Both the position numbers and the translations under genes were made by a program. A stretch of 64,000 bases of DNA from Theobroma cacao. Taxonomy: Eukaryota; Streptophyta; Magnoliopsida; Malvales; Malvaceae. This document shows, one piece after another, positions 37,501-50,500 of the stretch. Numbering within the stretch: position 1 is the first letter of the stretch; each line of letters starts with the position of its first letter. The notes below the pieces were generated by a model that saw only the letters and a list, made by a program, of their open reading frames with translations, was not told where the DNA came from and made no database searches. The stretch covers positions 1,472,409-1,536,408 of the forward strand of contig NC_030855.1 in assembly GCF_000208745.1 (NCBI RefSeq). The letters are read 5' to 3'.

Positions 37501-40220
37501 AGCAGCAGCCTCCAAGGGTGTTTAGGATGCTTGAATGGTTCTAATGCCAAGCCCTAATTTAGCACATATCCAATGATGAGAAGCTAAGACGGGAGCTTGA
37601 GTAGGCATTTTTAGTTGTTTTTGACTACATAGAGTTATGTTTCTTTAAGTTAAAGTCATTGGCTCTTATTTTATTTTTCTGTTTTTCATGTAAATTGTAT
37701 TTTCATGATTTTCTTGTTCAGATTTTGATCTAGGCTCTTGGTTTGTGTTTTCCTTAATCCTTATCCTATTGCATTTGTTTTATATTAAGTTTGCTGTATT
37801 CTATTTGGAGTTTGAGTATTTGTTAAAATACTAACCGGAACAGGAGTTCTATTTCTTTTAGCATTAGAGACAATAGGAGTCTATATATATCAATTAGCAA
37901 TGTACTCTTGCTATTGAGATATAGAGTAATATCAGATAATTTCCAGTATTATTGCTTTGTGATTGTACAATGCAATCAATCTAAGGCATGACTCATAAGG
38001 AATTCTAGGTGTGAAGCTTAGGAATCCCTTTTTTTATCCCTTTCTCCTATTCCAATTTTTCCTGTTTTCCTCAAGTATTGAAATCTGAAAACAGCCATAA
38101 ACCCTAACCTCCTAGCTGTCCTACATCAGAAAACCTAATGAATCGCAAAAATGATACGTATAAAGGTAAGAAGCAAGACAAAGATAGTGATATATCAACA
38201 ATAAAGATATGCATGAAACTAATGGTTGATTTTTATTTATGGAAATCAATTCATTAAAAACTACATACAAGAACTATAATACTACTGCAATATTCATTTA
38301 TTATAACTAACTGCAGAACGATTCCCTCCAAATGGTTGTCTTTCCTAAGAAGAGAAGACAGGTAGCCATTAGGTCACAACAGCTTCAAATATAAGTGGGT
38401 ATAATTTGAAAAGGCTACTTTGAATAAAACAACTGCCCCACGGCTCCCAACTAGAAGTAGCATTCACTAGTAGATGACAGCTAGAAAAGGAGGTTAAAAG
38501 CATGGTAGATCAAGTTGCCTGTTTTGATGGCACTGTAACAGGGATGGTGATAGCACAATACTGTGGCTAACGCAACAGGAAGATCATTATGCATGTTGTG
38601 GTAAGTATGGTGAAAGTGACAGTAACAGGGGGAGTCAATTGAACTACAGTGTTAACTAGAGGTAGCAATGGCATAACAGAAAACAGAGGTGCTTGGTATA
38701 GAAGATGAATTACAATTACTTCCAGCAGACCAAGTACACAACCATTACACAAACCAGTCTTAATGTTGATCAACCTTTTAGGTATGCAGCAGACGTTCCA
38801 AATAAGTCCAATGGTACTTGCAGTTGGTCAAATGTCTCAGGCCTGACAAGCAATACAAAAGAAAGAAAACTCATTGATTTTGTAGAAATTTGTTTTTTCA
38901 CTGTAAATGCAAAATATTTAGAAAGTTAGTTTTGGAAATGGATGGCAAACCAAATAAAACTCACTCAATCAGAAATGCAGTGTTCTTTTCAGTGTACAAA
39001 CATGAGAAAGACTTCTCCTCAACAAATACTCCTGCAACAAATAATATATAATTAAGCTAACCGAGACAAAGTGACGGATCCTAAGTCATATCAATTGTTC
39101 AAACTCAATGCAATACCATAACCATAGCCCACAAATCCTTAAACTTAAACAAACCGGTAAGTTAAGACGCATACTTTCAACAGGCTCCTCAGTGCCAAAC
39201 CGTAAACTTACTTTGTTTCCATTGTCAACATCACGAAGCTCCAGCTGAGTTTTGGAGAATAAACAAAAGAAGAATCTGACATTATGAATGTTTAGAAAAT
39301 AAATTAAGCAAAACTTTTATACCAAAAAAAAAGTTAACCAATAATACATTTTTCTCAAATTTATTTTCAAGATACTATACAATTTTTGATGCCTTTTAGC
39401 AATTTGCTTACACTTTCTCCCTTCATTACATATGTTTTATCACTATTTCAAGGCAAGTGTGCATTCTGAAAATAGGCAAAGAAAATCTAAGATTCTAATC
39501 AGCACCCAACAACTGAATAAATCATAAGATTACATAGGAGAACCTGCATCATTGCACCTCCTCTACCTCGCTGCTTATGCTCTGATTCTACTACCTGCAA
39601 ACAAGTTATATAAACAAATCTCAAACTACAGCATTACGTAGCCTAAAAACAATCTTCAAGCAACAACCAAGGCATCTTTAATGGGACAAAGTGCAAATAA
39701 GTACCTGGTAGACACGTCCTGAGGCAGTCATAGATTAAAAGTAGCATTAGTTAACAGGTATATCACTTCATGGGGAAAAAACAAAAGGATTTAAAATAAA
39801 TTTTGGGTTATGAAGTTAAAAGCTAACCCGATTTTTCAATTACATTGCCAGGCCGAAGCTGCAGCACAATCAGGAGTGATCACAATTCACAAAGAAAAAC
39901 TTGTTAAGTAAACAAAAACAAAACCCAAAAGGAAAAATGTATTAGCTATGCAAATATGAAGCAAGAGTATAGTGGAGTAGCGGAAAAGAGAGAAGTTGTA
40001 CGAGTGAATGTGATTAAACATGAAGATGAAAAAGGGAAACAAAGATTACATGGATAGCATTGACTTTGACGCCGCGGTCTTGAGAAGCAGACCACGGAGA
40101 GCTAAGCAGAGAGTGATGGGAAGATGGGCAAAGCGAAGCGAGAGTTGGATTTGCAGCATTGGGTTTGAGAAGGAACGATAGGGATGCGGACAATCTCTTG
40201 CCAACTTCAAGAGCCTTCAT
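34503..40220 (-). CDS. Organelle-targeted elongation factor P (EF-P) family protein
   Basis: EF-P relieves ribosome stalling at proline-rich stretches. Eleven exons in transcript order: 40220-40050, 39858-39828, 39718-39705, 39594-39544, 39244-39175, 39031-38965, 38842-38775, 37231-37108, 35849-35810, 35305-35238, 34515-34503; 238 aa, all phases close. Exon 1 (57 residues) is rich in Ser, Leu and basic residues, consistent with a mitochondrial presequence. The KOW-like domain starts LRPGNVIEKSGRVYQVVE, followed by two OB folds and the EF-P signature ALLDNGLTVQVPPYLETGE. Exon 3 is a 14-nt micro-exon. The tip of the first domain reads KQRGRGGA, so Arg83 replaces the modified Lys of bacterial EF-P. 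An in-frame ATG at 40265 would add 15 residues; I prefer 40220 because the (AT)n tract abuts the upstream one. Confidence 0.92.
36132..36156. repeat. (GA)n microsatellite in EF-P intron 8
   Basis: About 12 GA units, i.e. CT on the sense strand of the gene. Intron 8 itself (35850-37107) is otherwise AT-rich with no coding signal. Confidence 0.85.
37232..38774 (-). other. EF-P intron 7 (1.5 kb)
   Basis: Bounded by the donor GTTGAT and an acceptor ending AACAG on the minus strand. AT-rich, with no exon or mobile element recognised. Confidence 0.6.
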
Positions 40221-40264
40221 TTTTACACACTGCTTGTGTTTGTGTTTATGCTTATGCCAAGTCA

Positions 40265-40288
40265 TTATATATATATATATATATATTT
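40265..40288. repeat. (AT)n microsatellite at the EF-P 5' end
   Basis: About 11-12 AT units lie 45 bp upstream of the chosen EF-P start codon and directly next to the alternative upstream ATG. It could double as a TATA-like element for the minus-strand gene, which would place transcription start close to the upstream ATG; that is inference. Confidence 0.8.
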
Positions 40289-40575
40289 GTCACATTGATA
40301 GGAAATTAATTATGATTTAATCAATTTCATAATTGTTAAATATATCTTGACATAATATTTTAAAAATTTTTAAATTATTCAAAAAAATTTAAATAAATTA
40401 TTTTTTTATTACATTTAATCAAATTTTTATATTTTATTTTGAATTAAATTTAATAATTAATTAATTATTATCGATAAAAATATTTATCATTTTATATCAC
40501 GTGACATTGACTTAGTATGTTAATACGATATAATGACATAATTACATAATTTTGTTTCCCTCCAAGTCAACATTG

Positions 40576-41332
40576 TTAGACCTAACAATTTTAGATATGA
40601 TGCGAGAATACACAGGGTTAAACAAGTTTGAATTTAATTTTAACGCGTTTTATATTTAATCGTGTCTGATACGCTTAAGACACAAAAATTTTTATGTCTC
40701 AATTGTATCAGACACGAGTAACATGTTTAAACATGTTTAATTAATTATGTTAATCATGTTATCGTTCTAATCGTATTATCATATTTAATAGTGTATACGT
40801 GACACGTTTTGAATTTATTAAAAATTAATAATCAAAGACTATTTTAGCCTTACTTAAATAATTCTGATTTGAAATTGTTCATGATTGATAATACGGTTAA
40901 TGATATGTATTTAATTATGAATGAAAATTATGAATGATTTTAAATATTATTAGTATTTTAAGATTAAATGTTAATGAGGGATTTTATCATATTGCATGAT
41001 AATGAATTTTATGTATGTTATTTATGTTAAATTTTATTATATTTGATGTTATTATTATTTTGTTTTGTTATAAGTATTTTTATAATTATTGATTTTAAAT
41101 TCAAATAATAAAATTATATTTAATTGTAAATATTTTTATTTAATTGTGTTAAACATGTTATCAATGATGTAAACGTGTCAAGCATCATGTTGTGTTATAC
41201 AGTTATTAAACGTATATATGTATGTGTTTCAGATTTAAGACACGAATATTATTTGTGTTTAACCTTAACATGTTTCGTGTCTAATTATGTCTGACACATT
41301 TAAGATACGAAAACACAAATTGCATGGTCTAA
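40576..41332. mobile_element. Candidate MITE-like segment
   Basis: Bounded by short inverted ends TTAGACC (40576-40582) and GGTCTAA (41326-41332). The interior repeats variants of GTGTCTGACAC in both orientations, including a 22-bp imperfect hairpin with arms 40661-40682 and 40695-40716. I found no clear target-site duplication, so both the borders and the class are uncertain. Confidence 0.3.
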
Positions 41333-41880
41333 ACATGGTTAACGTCATGTTAATGTTATGTGGATATAAAATGAAACATGACATGGCATTTGACTACCGT
41401 GGTCGATTTAAGATTTTATATGAGAAGTGATTAAAAAATAACCATACGATCAAAATTTGTTTTATATATAATAATAAAAATAAATTAAAAAGTAAGGGAT
41501 GGTGGCAAATTAAAAAGTGACGGGTGGTGCCACCACTTTCAATTCGGACAATTAATCAACTTCGGATCTATTTAATTCAAAATAAAAGTAAAAAATTTAA
41601 TAGAATGTAATAAAAAATAAACCTTATTTTAATTTTCTTAAACAATTTTAAAAAGTTTTTTAAAACATTATGTATTTTATTTTTGAATATCAAATACCCT
41701 AAAATATAATAAAAGATTAAAATTAATTATAAATAATATATATATAAAAATCTAAAAATATTATATTTATTAAAAAATTAAAAATATACGACCTAAATGT
41801 TACAAGTCGGAATTTAAGCCCAATAAAAGCCCACATTTCCAACCCAAAAGGCATGTATGGTGGTAGATTTACCTCATTTC

Positions 41881-42040
41881 TTACTGATGTGAGATCCATA
41901 ATATTCTACTTCATCCAATTTTACTAATGTAAGATCCATAACATTCTAGCTCATCCAATTTTACTAATGTGGGATTTGCAACAGTTTACCCCACCCAATT
42001 ATTTTACGTGGGATCTGTGATATTTTACCTTTCCCAAATT
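41881..42040 (+). repeat. Four-copy 40-bp degenerate tandem repeat
   Basis: Copies at 41881-41920, 41921-41960, 41961-42000 and 42001-42040 have exactly the same length. The shared pattern is TTACT.ATGT(G)(G/A)GATC...A(T/C)A.T.TAC....CC.AATT. Copies 1 and 2 are most alike and copy 4 most diverged. The GTGGGATC core resembles motifs common in plant retroelement-derived intergenic DNA. Confidence 0.85.
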
Positions 42041-42179
42041 TATAACGCTCTTGTTGCACTAGCTCTTTTATCTGTAAAAGAAAGAAACATTTTTTTTAAA
42101 GCATAAAAGAAATAGACATTTATATTAGTCCGAATCTACCTCGACCTTTGTATCTCTCATGAAAGTCCACATAAGTAAA

Positions 42180-43135
42180 GATTCGAGTCTGCATGATGTG
42201 AAGATTTGGATATGTTTTAATACCACTTGTCACGAACTAGAACTTAAATTCAAGCTCAAAACTCATACAGTCTTAAACTTTCACATCAATGAAGATTCGG
42301 GGTCTGCATGATGTAAAAATTCAGATTTGCTCTAATACCACTTGTTAAAACCTTAAATAAAAGAAGAAAATAGAGAGTTATTTAGAGCAATGATATAATT
42401 TGTTATTTCTCTGATGTGTGTTACAAATAAGGAGCAAAGGCTTATTTATAGACTGATGGATAGAAGAGAGCAAAAGTCGATTCGGTCATTTTTTGGTTCG
42501 ATTTTTTTGTAAAACAGACCAAAAAATTAATCTCTTTTAACCGATCGAACCACATTGTATCAAAAGTCAATTTCGATCGATTTTAAGAGGCTTCGGTTCG
42601 ATCAGTTTCAGATCGGTTTTTATGGTGTGACTTGGGGTTGACTTGGGCTGTGAAGGATTCAAATAGAAAAAGAAACACAAAAACAGATGATTAATAATAA
42701 TGGATCCATGGGCTATGAAGGATGTTTGTTAGCAACCGATTGGTAGTTGAAGCACCAGTTGAAGAATGGAAGAGAACCAACTTGGTTGGTGGTTGTTGGT
42801 TTAGGGTTTAGTATGAGAGGGAGAGGCGAAAAGGGAAAGGAAAATTAGGGGGGTCGGGAGAAAGAATAGCAGCAGCCAACAGATGTGCTGCTGCGTTAGA
42901 AGGGGGAGGAGGGTGGGTTTAATGAAGGGTAATATTGTGTTTCCCCCATAAAAAAAGTACTTCCCGATCTGTTAATCGGTCAGTTTGGGGGGGAAAGAGT
43001 CCCCCTTGACGGCCGAGCCAATTGACCAATGAGGCCGATCAAAACAACCAACGGTGGCTATTGCAATTGACGATTGCTATTGGTTGCCCGATTGTAGCCG
43101 ACCGCTGCACACTCCTACTGATGGCCCCTTTTAGT
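42180..43135 (-). mobile_element. Possible LTR or TRIM retroelement relic, minus orientation
   Basis: On the minus strand TGGTATTAGAGC (42340-42329) differs by one base from TGGTATCAGAGC, the primer-binding site that pairs with initiator-Met tRNA in many plant LTR elements. It follows ...TTTTAACAAG, so an LTR ending in CA would lie to the right of 42343, with a TATAAATAAG box on the minus strand near 42450. A second diverged copy of the same stretch lies 115 bp to the left (ending near 42230). No gag/pol sequence and no second LTR was found. The right border is a guess. Confidence 0.4.
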
Positions 43136-44585
43136 TAAATAAGATTAAATTACATGATAGAGATAAGATATGATAAGATAAAAAATTTAATTTGAAGAGA
43201 TAATATTCAAATTAAATCTAACTACTAATATAATATAGTAAATCTACATTTATATCTAGATATACATTAGTAAATCCAAGAGTTTAAATTAATTTAGACA
43301 TTCTTAGGGGTTTGTGGACATTTCTACCCCAATGTCATGGGTTGGCCATTTGGATTGGTCTGTTGGGGTATTTGACCTGCTGGTTTGTTTGGGTTATTTG
43401 ACTTATTTGTTGGGCCTAAATTAATCTGAACTCTTAGATTGTGACACTGAATTAGTTACTTTTTAATTCAAATTCTCTTTAATAATATATATTTTTAAAT
43501 AAAACATACATTTCTCATGTCAAAAAAGTTTTGTTTAAACTCTAAATCTTGAAGCTTTTTTTAATAGTTCTGAAGATCTAATTTTTTGTTTCATGTTTCA
43601 ATCGAAAATTAAAAAAGAAATTTAAATAATTGGATAGTATAAAACCAACATCAATCTTGTCAAAATGTATTATATTGTATTGTAATAGATGCATTCATCA
43701 TACATATTGTGTATTTTTTTTATAATTAATCAAATATGATATCAATATATATAATTTTTTGTTAATATCTTATCTTATCACGTAATATATTTTGTATATA
43801 ATATAACATTAATAATTATATTAAATCTTATTATGAAATTTTTTTATCATATATTGTGTTTTTAGTTGTGGAATTTCTTGAAAATGTTCAACCTCAGTTT
43901 GTATTTTGTTTTATTTTCTATTATTTATTTATATATTTATATATAAATATTGTGTAGATTGAATTGAAAATAATTACAAGTGATATGACTTTCACCATTC
44001 TTATAAAAAAAATAGTTGTATTCTGACTTAAAATATAAGTCATGGAAATAAATTTGAATATTCACATAAATTTATCATTAAAGAAAAAAATTATTCGTAT
44101 TTTTTTAACTTAAAAAAAATCAATTGACGATATATCTATAATTATAACTCTTAATTTGATCATTATATTATTAATATGATTGTTTGTTATTAATGTTAAA
44201 ATTTTGTATGTCATTTTTTTTCAAGAAATTGTTAAAAATATAATTTTAATTAAGTTGATATTAAAGTTTTAACATTTTAAATTGATCATGAAAAAATGAT
44301 TTAAAATATATAAAAAAAGAAAATTAAGCATTTGAAAAAAGAAAGAAGAAATAATTTAAGAACGTTTAGAATAAATGAGTAAATATGGTGAAATATTATT
44401 GTATTAATAAAATTATTTTTTATAAATTTTAATTAAAATATTTATAGTTAAAAATAATTTTTATATTTAATAATAAAGTTAAATTAAATAAGCTTAAATG
44501 AGCATACTGAGCCCAACGCAGGCAGCACTCCCCTACAAACATCAACGAACAGAAGAGGACGTAAGGAACTCTGGTAAACTTAACA

Positions 44586-47500
44586 ATGGGTGAAGCCGAA
44601 ACAGCTCTAAAAGAAGAGGAAGGAGGAGGGGAAAGAGAGAATCATCAGATGGAGAAAAGCAGGAAGGAGAAGAGGAAACAAATGAAGAAGATGAAGAGGA
44701 AGCAGGTGAGGAAGGAGGCAGCGGAGAAGGAGAGGGAGGCGGAAGAGGCAAGGCTCAACGACCCTGAGGAGCAGATGAGGATTCAGAGAGAGGAAGAGGA
44801 GGAGAGAAAGAGGAGAGAGATAGCGTTGAAGGAGTTCGAGGAGAGGGAGAGAGTGTGGATCGAGGCTATGGAGATGAAGAGGAAAGCTCAAGAAGAGGAG
44901 GAAAAGGAGGAGGAGGAGGAGAAAAGGAAGGATCTAAAGGAGGATGCCAACGGAGAACAGGTTTCTTTATTCGGCTTCTTCTTTTTATTTTTTTGATTGT
45001 TTTCTGTGGTGTTTGGTTTCTCTGAGAAAGTGCAGGAAAAGGGGAACGAAAGTAAAAAAGAAAGGAAAACATTTTAATCTTTAGTTAAATTAGTTTGTGT
45101 GAATGTATTCTGTAGCTAATAGGAAATTTGTGTTTTATTTGGGTTAATTTTCTATGTTTACTGCTAGGTGGAGTTTGTTATAGTCACATTCTTACAGATT
45201 CTTCATGAAAGAATTTGGACATTTTGTGTTTATTATTTATAAAATGGGTTTCCTTACATTATCGAATGATTGGGCAGGAAGAGATGAGTGATGATTGGGA
45301 ATATATAGAAGGGTCACCTCAAATTATCTGGGAAGGAAATGAGATCACTGTCAGGAAGAAGCAAGTTAGGGTTCCAAAGAAAGATGCAAATCAAAAGAGT
45401 AAAGAAGAGGTAAAGCTGCAACAGTCACCCATGATTTGGTTTTTTTATGCTATGTTTTCTCTTCCGCTTCCAGTGACAATTCTGGATGTTGAAGGATTTT
45501 GTTCCACAGGATGCTGATAGGCCTACATCAAATCCGCTTCCTCCACAATCTGAAGCTTTTGCTGACTACCTGAATGCTTCTTCAGCACAACAGGTGTTAG
45601 AGAGTGTAGCTAAAGAAGTACCTAACTTTGGAACAGAACAGGTCCACCATTTATCACTCTTGTATGCTAAATATGGATCTTCATGTAAACTTTATTCCCA
45701 TGCAGATAGCTACCATACCTTATGTTCTACGGATGCAATCTTTCTCTCTCTTGGGGGATGGGGAGGTTGGATTAGTCAGGAATCATCATTCTAACCTCAT
45801 GATTGCAACTTTTGATAGGATAAAGCTCATTGTCCTTTCCACTTAAAGACTGGAGCATGTCGATTTGGTCAGCGTTGCAGTAGAGTTCATTTTTACCCTG
45901 ATAAATCATGCACGCTACTTATGAGGAACATGTATAATGGTCCTGGCCTTGCTTGGGAGCAAGATGAGGGACTTGAGGTCTGTAAATGCTGCCTTCATGC
46001 GATCCTTGTGACTTGTATCCTGATAAAAATTCTGCCATTATCAAATTACTGCCATACTTGCAATCAATTCATAGATTGGGTTCTTTGCCCAATAAAGGGA
46101 GACATTCAAAGTTTGTTGCACAACAACCCTGAATTATCTGTATTGTTTTTTACAACTCTGAAGGTATGAAGGTACATAAAAGTGCCTTCAGATTTCCACT
46201 TTTAAAGTCATGAATCGTCTTATTTTATCATGCCATTAGTCAATGTTTCAAATTCATATAATCTTCATCTTTTTTAGGTTTTTGTCTAGGCCATTTTTTG
46301 CAATGCCTTAAAGTATATTACTGATGTGTCATAGTTTGAAACTGCACTTTGACTCAGTTTTTCTTTAAATTGTTATTAGTTTCTTTAACTTAAATCAGAG
46401 ATGCATGGAGTCACTTCAGTGGAGGTTCTTGGTATTGGCATTGGTTGGTTGACATTAAAGCTATTAGCTAACCTGTATCCTACTTGCTGGAATGAGAGTG
46501 ATTATCTTTGACTTTTTATTTTTCTTTTTATCTTTTAATTTTGAATCTGTTTCCCAAACTACACTACAGCATTTTTTTTTTTTTTACTTTTTCCCCTTTC
46601 TCCTTTTCCTGTTTCATCCTGTCGTCTTTTGCCTTATACTCTTAGACCAATCATTACGCCCATAATTTTGGACTCATACTGTATTAGCTATCAGGTAAAG
46701 ACACATTTATCCTTGATGACATTTTACCTGTTGGCTTCTTCTAGTGATCCATAAATACTATATAATTCAAGTTAATATGACGAATAAACTTTCATGGTTA
46801 CACTACTGCAATCATTTGTTCCACTTGTGTTTATTGCTTCTTGAAAACTAGTAGTTTCAACTGGCAAGGTTATCTTTAATTTGTAGCTGTTTTTCCGGCA
46901 GTTATCATCACTTACTCAGGTCTAAGAACACAGAGAGCAACATCAGATTGTATACAAATGCTGTTGGACTTCTTTTACTTCAGAAATCTCTGAGGAAAAG
47001 GAGAATTAAGAACTTAGTTTTAGTGTATAGAAGTTGTCTCTACCACCTAGTATTAGATAAAGTTTTTAACATTTCTTTTTCTAATAGTTGGTGTAGGGGG
47101 AATTTGACCTTGAGACCTCTATTTTGCAGTTAAAGTGAAACTATGGTCAGGTTATTGACTTGGCCACAGCTATTGTCTTTTCCAGTTTGTTTTAGTTTAG
47201 ATCACAAGGAGAAGAAAAATATGATTATATTGCTCCTACTTGGTACAATCTAAATGCCTTAGTTTGGGGTTCATCAAAATAGCCTCATTTATCTGAATTT
47301 TAGGCTTCATAATCTGCTATTTTCTAACAGTCTGGTGGATTCTGCAATTGCACATCATGCTGGTCTGCGATTGCTTCAATTGCAGTTGCTAACTTATCTA
47401 ATGCCCTCTGTTGATATATCAGATTGCTTTTGTCATCAAGACAACATTAGTTGTTCATGTCTCAACCCCAATGCTCATATTGGTACAGCAGTAAATGATA

Positions 47501-50500
47501 AGTTACCTTGGTTTACCAATACAGTTCTACTGTCCTCAAGGTGAATTTGAGATTGCAACTGGCGATCTTAGGTTCAGATATTGGGGAGGGAGGTGTGTGT
47601 TATAAGAGGGAAGAGGGCTACCTTGTTTTTTGTAGCCTCAAATGCAATAGTGTTCCATATGTACATAATAATAATAATAATAATAATAATAATAGAGAAA
47701 AAAGGAAAATCAATAGAATACTACTTAGCTGTAGCTGTTTATATACAATTTATTGCGGTTGAAATCATAAATTAAGAAGATCTAATAAGCCTCCTATCTT
47801 TGTCCTTTCTTTTGTTTACATTAGCTTTCCATAAAGCAGGGATCATATTTTAAGTGAACTAGATTCTTATCTCTTACTAAGTAGCTTGGTTTCAAAAACT
47901 TTTGAAACTTGAATGTTGTAAGAAAATCTAAGGGAAACAATACATATTTAAGCATGCAAGGAATTGGCACAAAGAATTATCTTTATATCTTGAATTTACA
48001 AATTGAAAAAAGTAATTCAAACAAGCGAAAGAGAGTAGCTTAGTTTTTTTGAATGAATTTGGTCTAAAAGATTAAACATTACTGGTTTTTTGCTCACAAA
48101 TTTTCAAAAGAAAAGCTTTATATATTTTTGAAAACCAAATGCTAACCTGGCTAAGGTTTTACTCTCTAATTAAATTACTTATTGAAATATTTCATATATA
48201 TATATATATATTATCCTTAGTGAACTAGTTGTCAGGAGGTACACAAACCATAGTAACCATGTGCTATATGCAGATAGATGTGTTTATGTGTTGTCACATA
48301 CACACACATATAGATATATTGCATGCTTATACAAGGATTTTATACAGTTAGTTCACCATTCCTTATTTAAATATTAAGCATAGTTATCTCACCATTTTAT
48401 TCCATTTCTTTATCCTTGTAAAATCTAATTGGTCTCATGGTGGTCATCCATGAAGAATGACTTGTAGATGAATGCAGAAAATTAATAGATTGAATTTTGT
48501 ATATATATGATTTATATGTTATCTATCTTCTTTTTATCTTATTACTTGAAGATATCTCTCAAAATTATTGGTTGATTTGTTGTCCTTATTGTTCAGTATA
48601 CGGATGAAGAGGTTGAACGGTGTTATGAAGAATTTTATGAAGATGTGCATACAGAGTTCTTAAAATTTGGGGAAATTGTGAATTTCAAGGTTGCAAACTG
48701 CTCTTCCTGCCCAGCTAATGATGTCTATAACTTGCTTTCAAGCTGACCTATAAATTGAAGCATTCTGCAACTTGCTTTTCTTTTTTGATCATTATTTTAT
48801 TGGATATTTTATGATGGATTTTGTTTAATAAGTACAGTCAAAATATAACCAAAATTGACAAATGTTTTCCCTTTCTTTTTCTACTCAAAATTAACATAAC
48901 CTTTAGTCAGTTCTCAGGACGATTGAAATTGTGTAGGCATGTTAGTTGTTCTCTTCTCTATGTTTGGTGACTGGACTTTTTTACTTTCAGTTTTTTAGAT
49001 TATCATTTGTGATGTCTTGGTCAGGTGTGTAAAAATGGTGCATTCCACTTGAGGGGAAATGTGTATGTACATTATAAGATGTTAGAATCAGCCGTCCTTG
49101 CTTATCACTCTATCAATGGGCGATACTTTGCTGGCAAACAGGTAATTCTTTCCCTCTATGATTTAATTAAATGCCATTGCCACAGGGAAATACTGAAACA
49201 TGTGAAAACTGAAAATTTTGGTTTAGTCTCGGGTTGTGATAAATTTAATTAAGTATAGGACTTTTTTTTTGTATTTTAGCCTTATATTTTCCATAATTGG
49301 TGGAATTACTTTAATGCTGGCATTTGATAGATATTTGTTGTTTTAGAATAGTTTTATTACCATTTTCTTGCATATATGGAACATGGAACAATCTTTTAAA
49401 CCAAATGAACAAAAAGTGATATGGGTATCCTTACTCTTATGCAGTATTTTATTGACCACAAATGAAATATTTGCCTGCAATCGCATTTGTTTGTGAGAGC
49501 TATTATGAATGGTCACTACATTCTTGTCCTGAGATGCAGATATGCATGGCTAGCCCTTAAGAATATAAAACCAATTACCATATCCATGGGCCTATTTTTG
49601 CTTTCTGGTTTCTTAAATTCTTGTGGTTTCATGATAGGTAAAATGTGAGTTTGTCAACCTTACCAGATGGAAGGTTGCCATTTGTGGGGAATTTATGAAG
49701 TCAAGACTCAAGGTACTTTTAGCTTCCTCGTTTCATGCAACAGTAGTGAGATTAAGTTCTTCATTGGCTTTCATTGTTTTCCTCTGTGCGTGATTTGTTG
49801 GATTGAGATATTGCAAAAGAGAAAAAGAAAAAGGACCAGCAAAATTATCTTGTGTTTTCTTATTGATGCTAATTCCAAAAGATAGTGTTCTTTCTAAATG
49901 ATGATCTGTTTCATCTCATATTAACAGACGTGTTCTCATGGAACTGCCTGCAATTTTATACACTGTTTCCGCAACCCTGGTGGAGACTATGAATGGGCAG
50001 ATTGGGACAAACCACCCCCAAGATATTGGGTGAAAAAGATGGGTGCTTTATTTGGATATTCGGATGAAGCTGGTTTTGAGAAACAGATAAAGCAAGAGCA
50101 TTCAGGGCAGGCAAGGAACCGTAGCCGGGTGATAAAATCAGATGCTGACAGGTACGCAATTTTAATTGTAGTAATAAGTGTGACTTTTGGTTTTATCATG
50201 TTGCCCTATGCTTCGTGTTGATGTTGTCTGTTTCTAATAAAAATTGCTTACATGTTAATGGGGGTAGAATGTTTGGATTTTAGATTTGTTTGTCTGTTAC
50301 AATTTTACTCCTTTAGGTTTAAAATTGAAGTCCATTGTCCTACATTTGGTAGGGTTTGTTCAATGTCTCATTATTTTCTAATTTACATGGTAGGCACCGC
50401 TCAAGAAGATCAAAATCCAGGGAGATGAATCGTTTGATTGGTGGTGCTGATAGAAGCCCTTGCATCGAAGATGATGTTGAAGAGAGTAGTCATAGTCAAA

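Larger units (their letters stand above)
40289..44585. other. Gene-free AT-rich region between the divergent EF-P and C3H5 genes
   Basis: About 4.3 kb with no coding sequence seen. It contains a candidate MITE-like segment (40576-41332), a 4 x 40-bp tandem repeat (41881-42040), two copies of a primer-binding-site-like motif (near 42215-42345) with a possible LTR to its right, and very AT-rich DNA from 43440 to 44500 leading to the C3H5 promoter. Confidence 0.6.

Noticed and set aside
44607..44891. Minus-strand frames rich in Leu, Ser and Pro opposite C3H5 exon 1
   Set aside because: Complement of a purine-rich coiled-coil coding region; compositional artefact.
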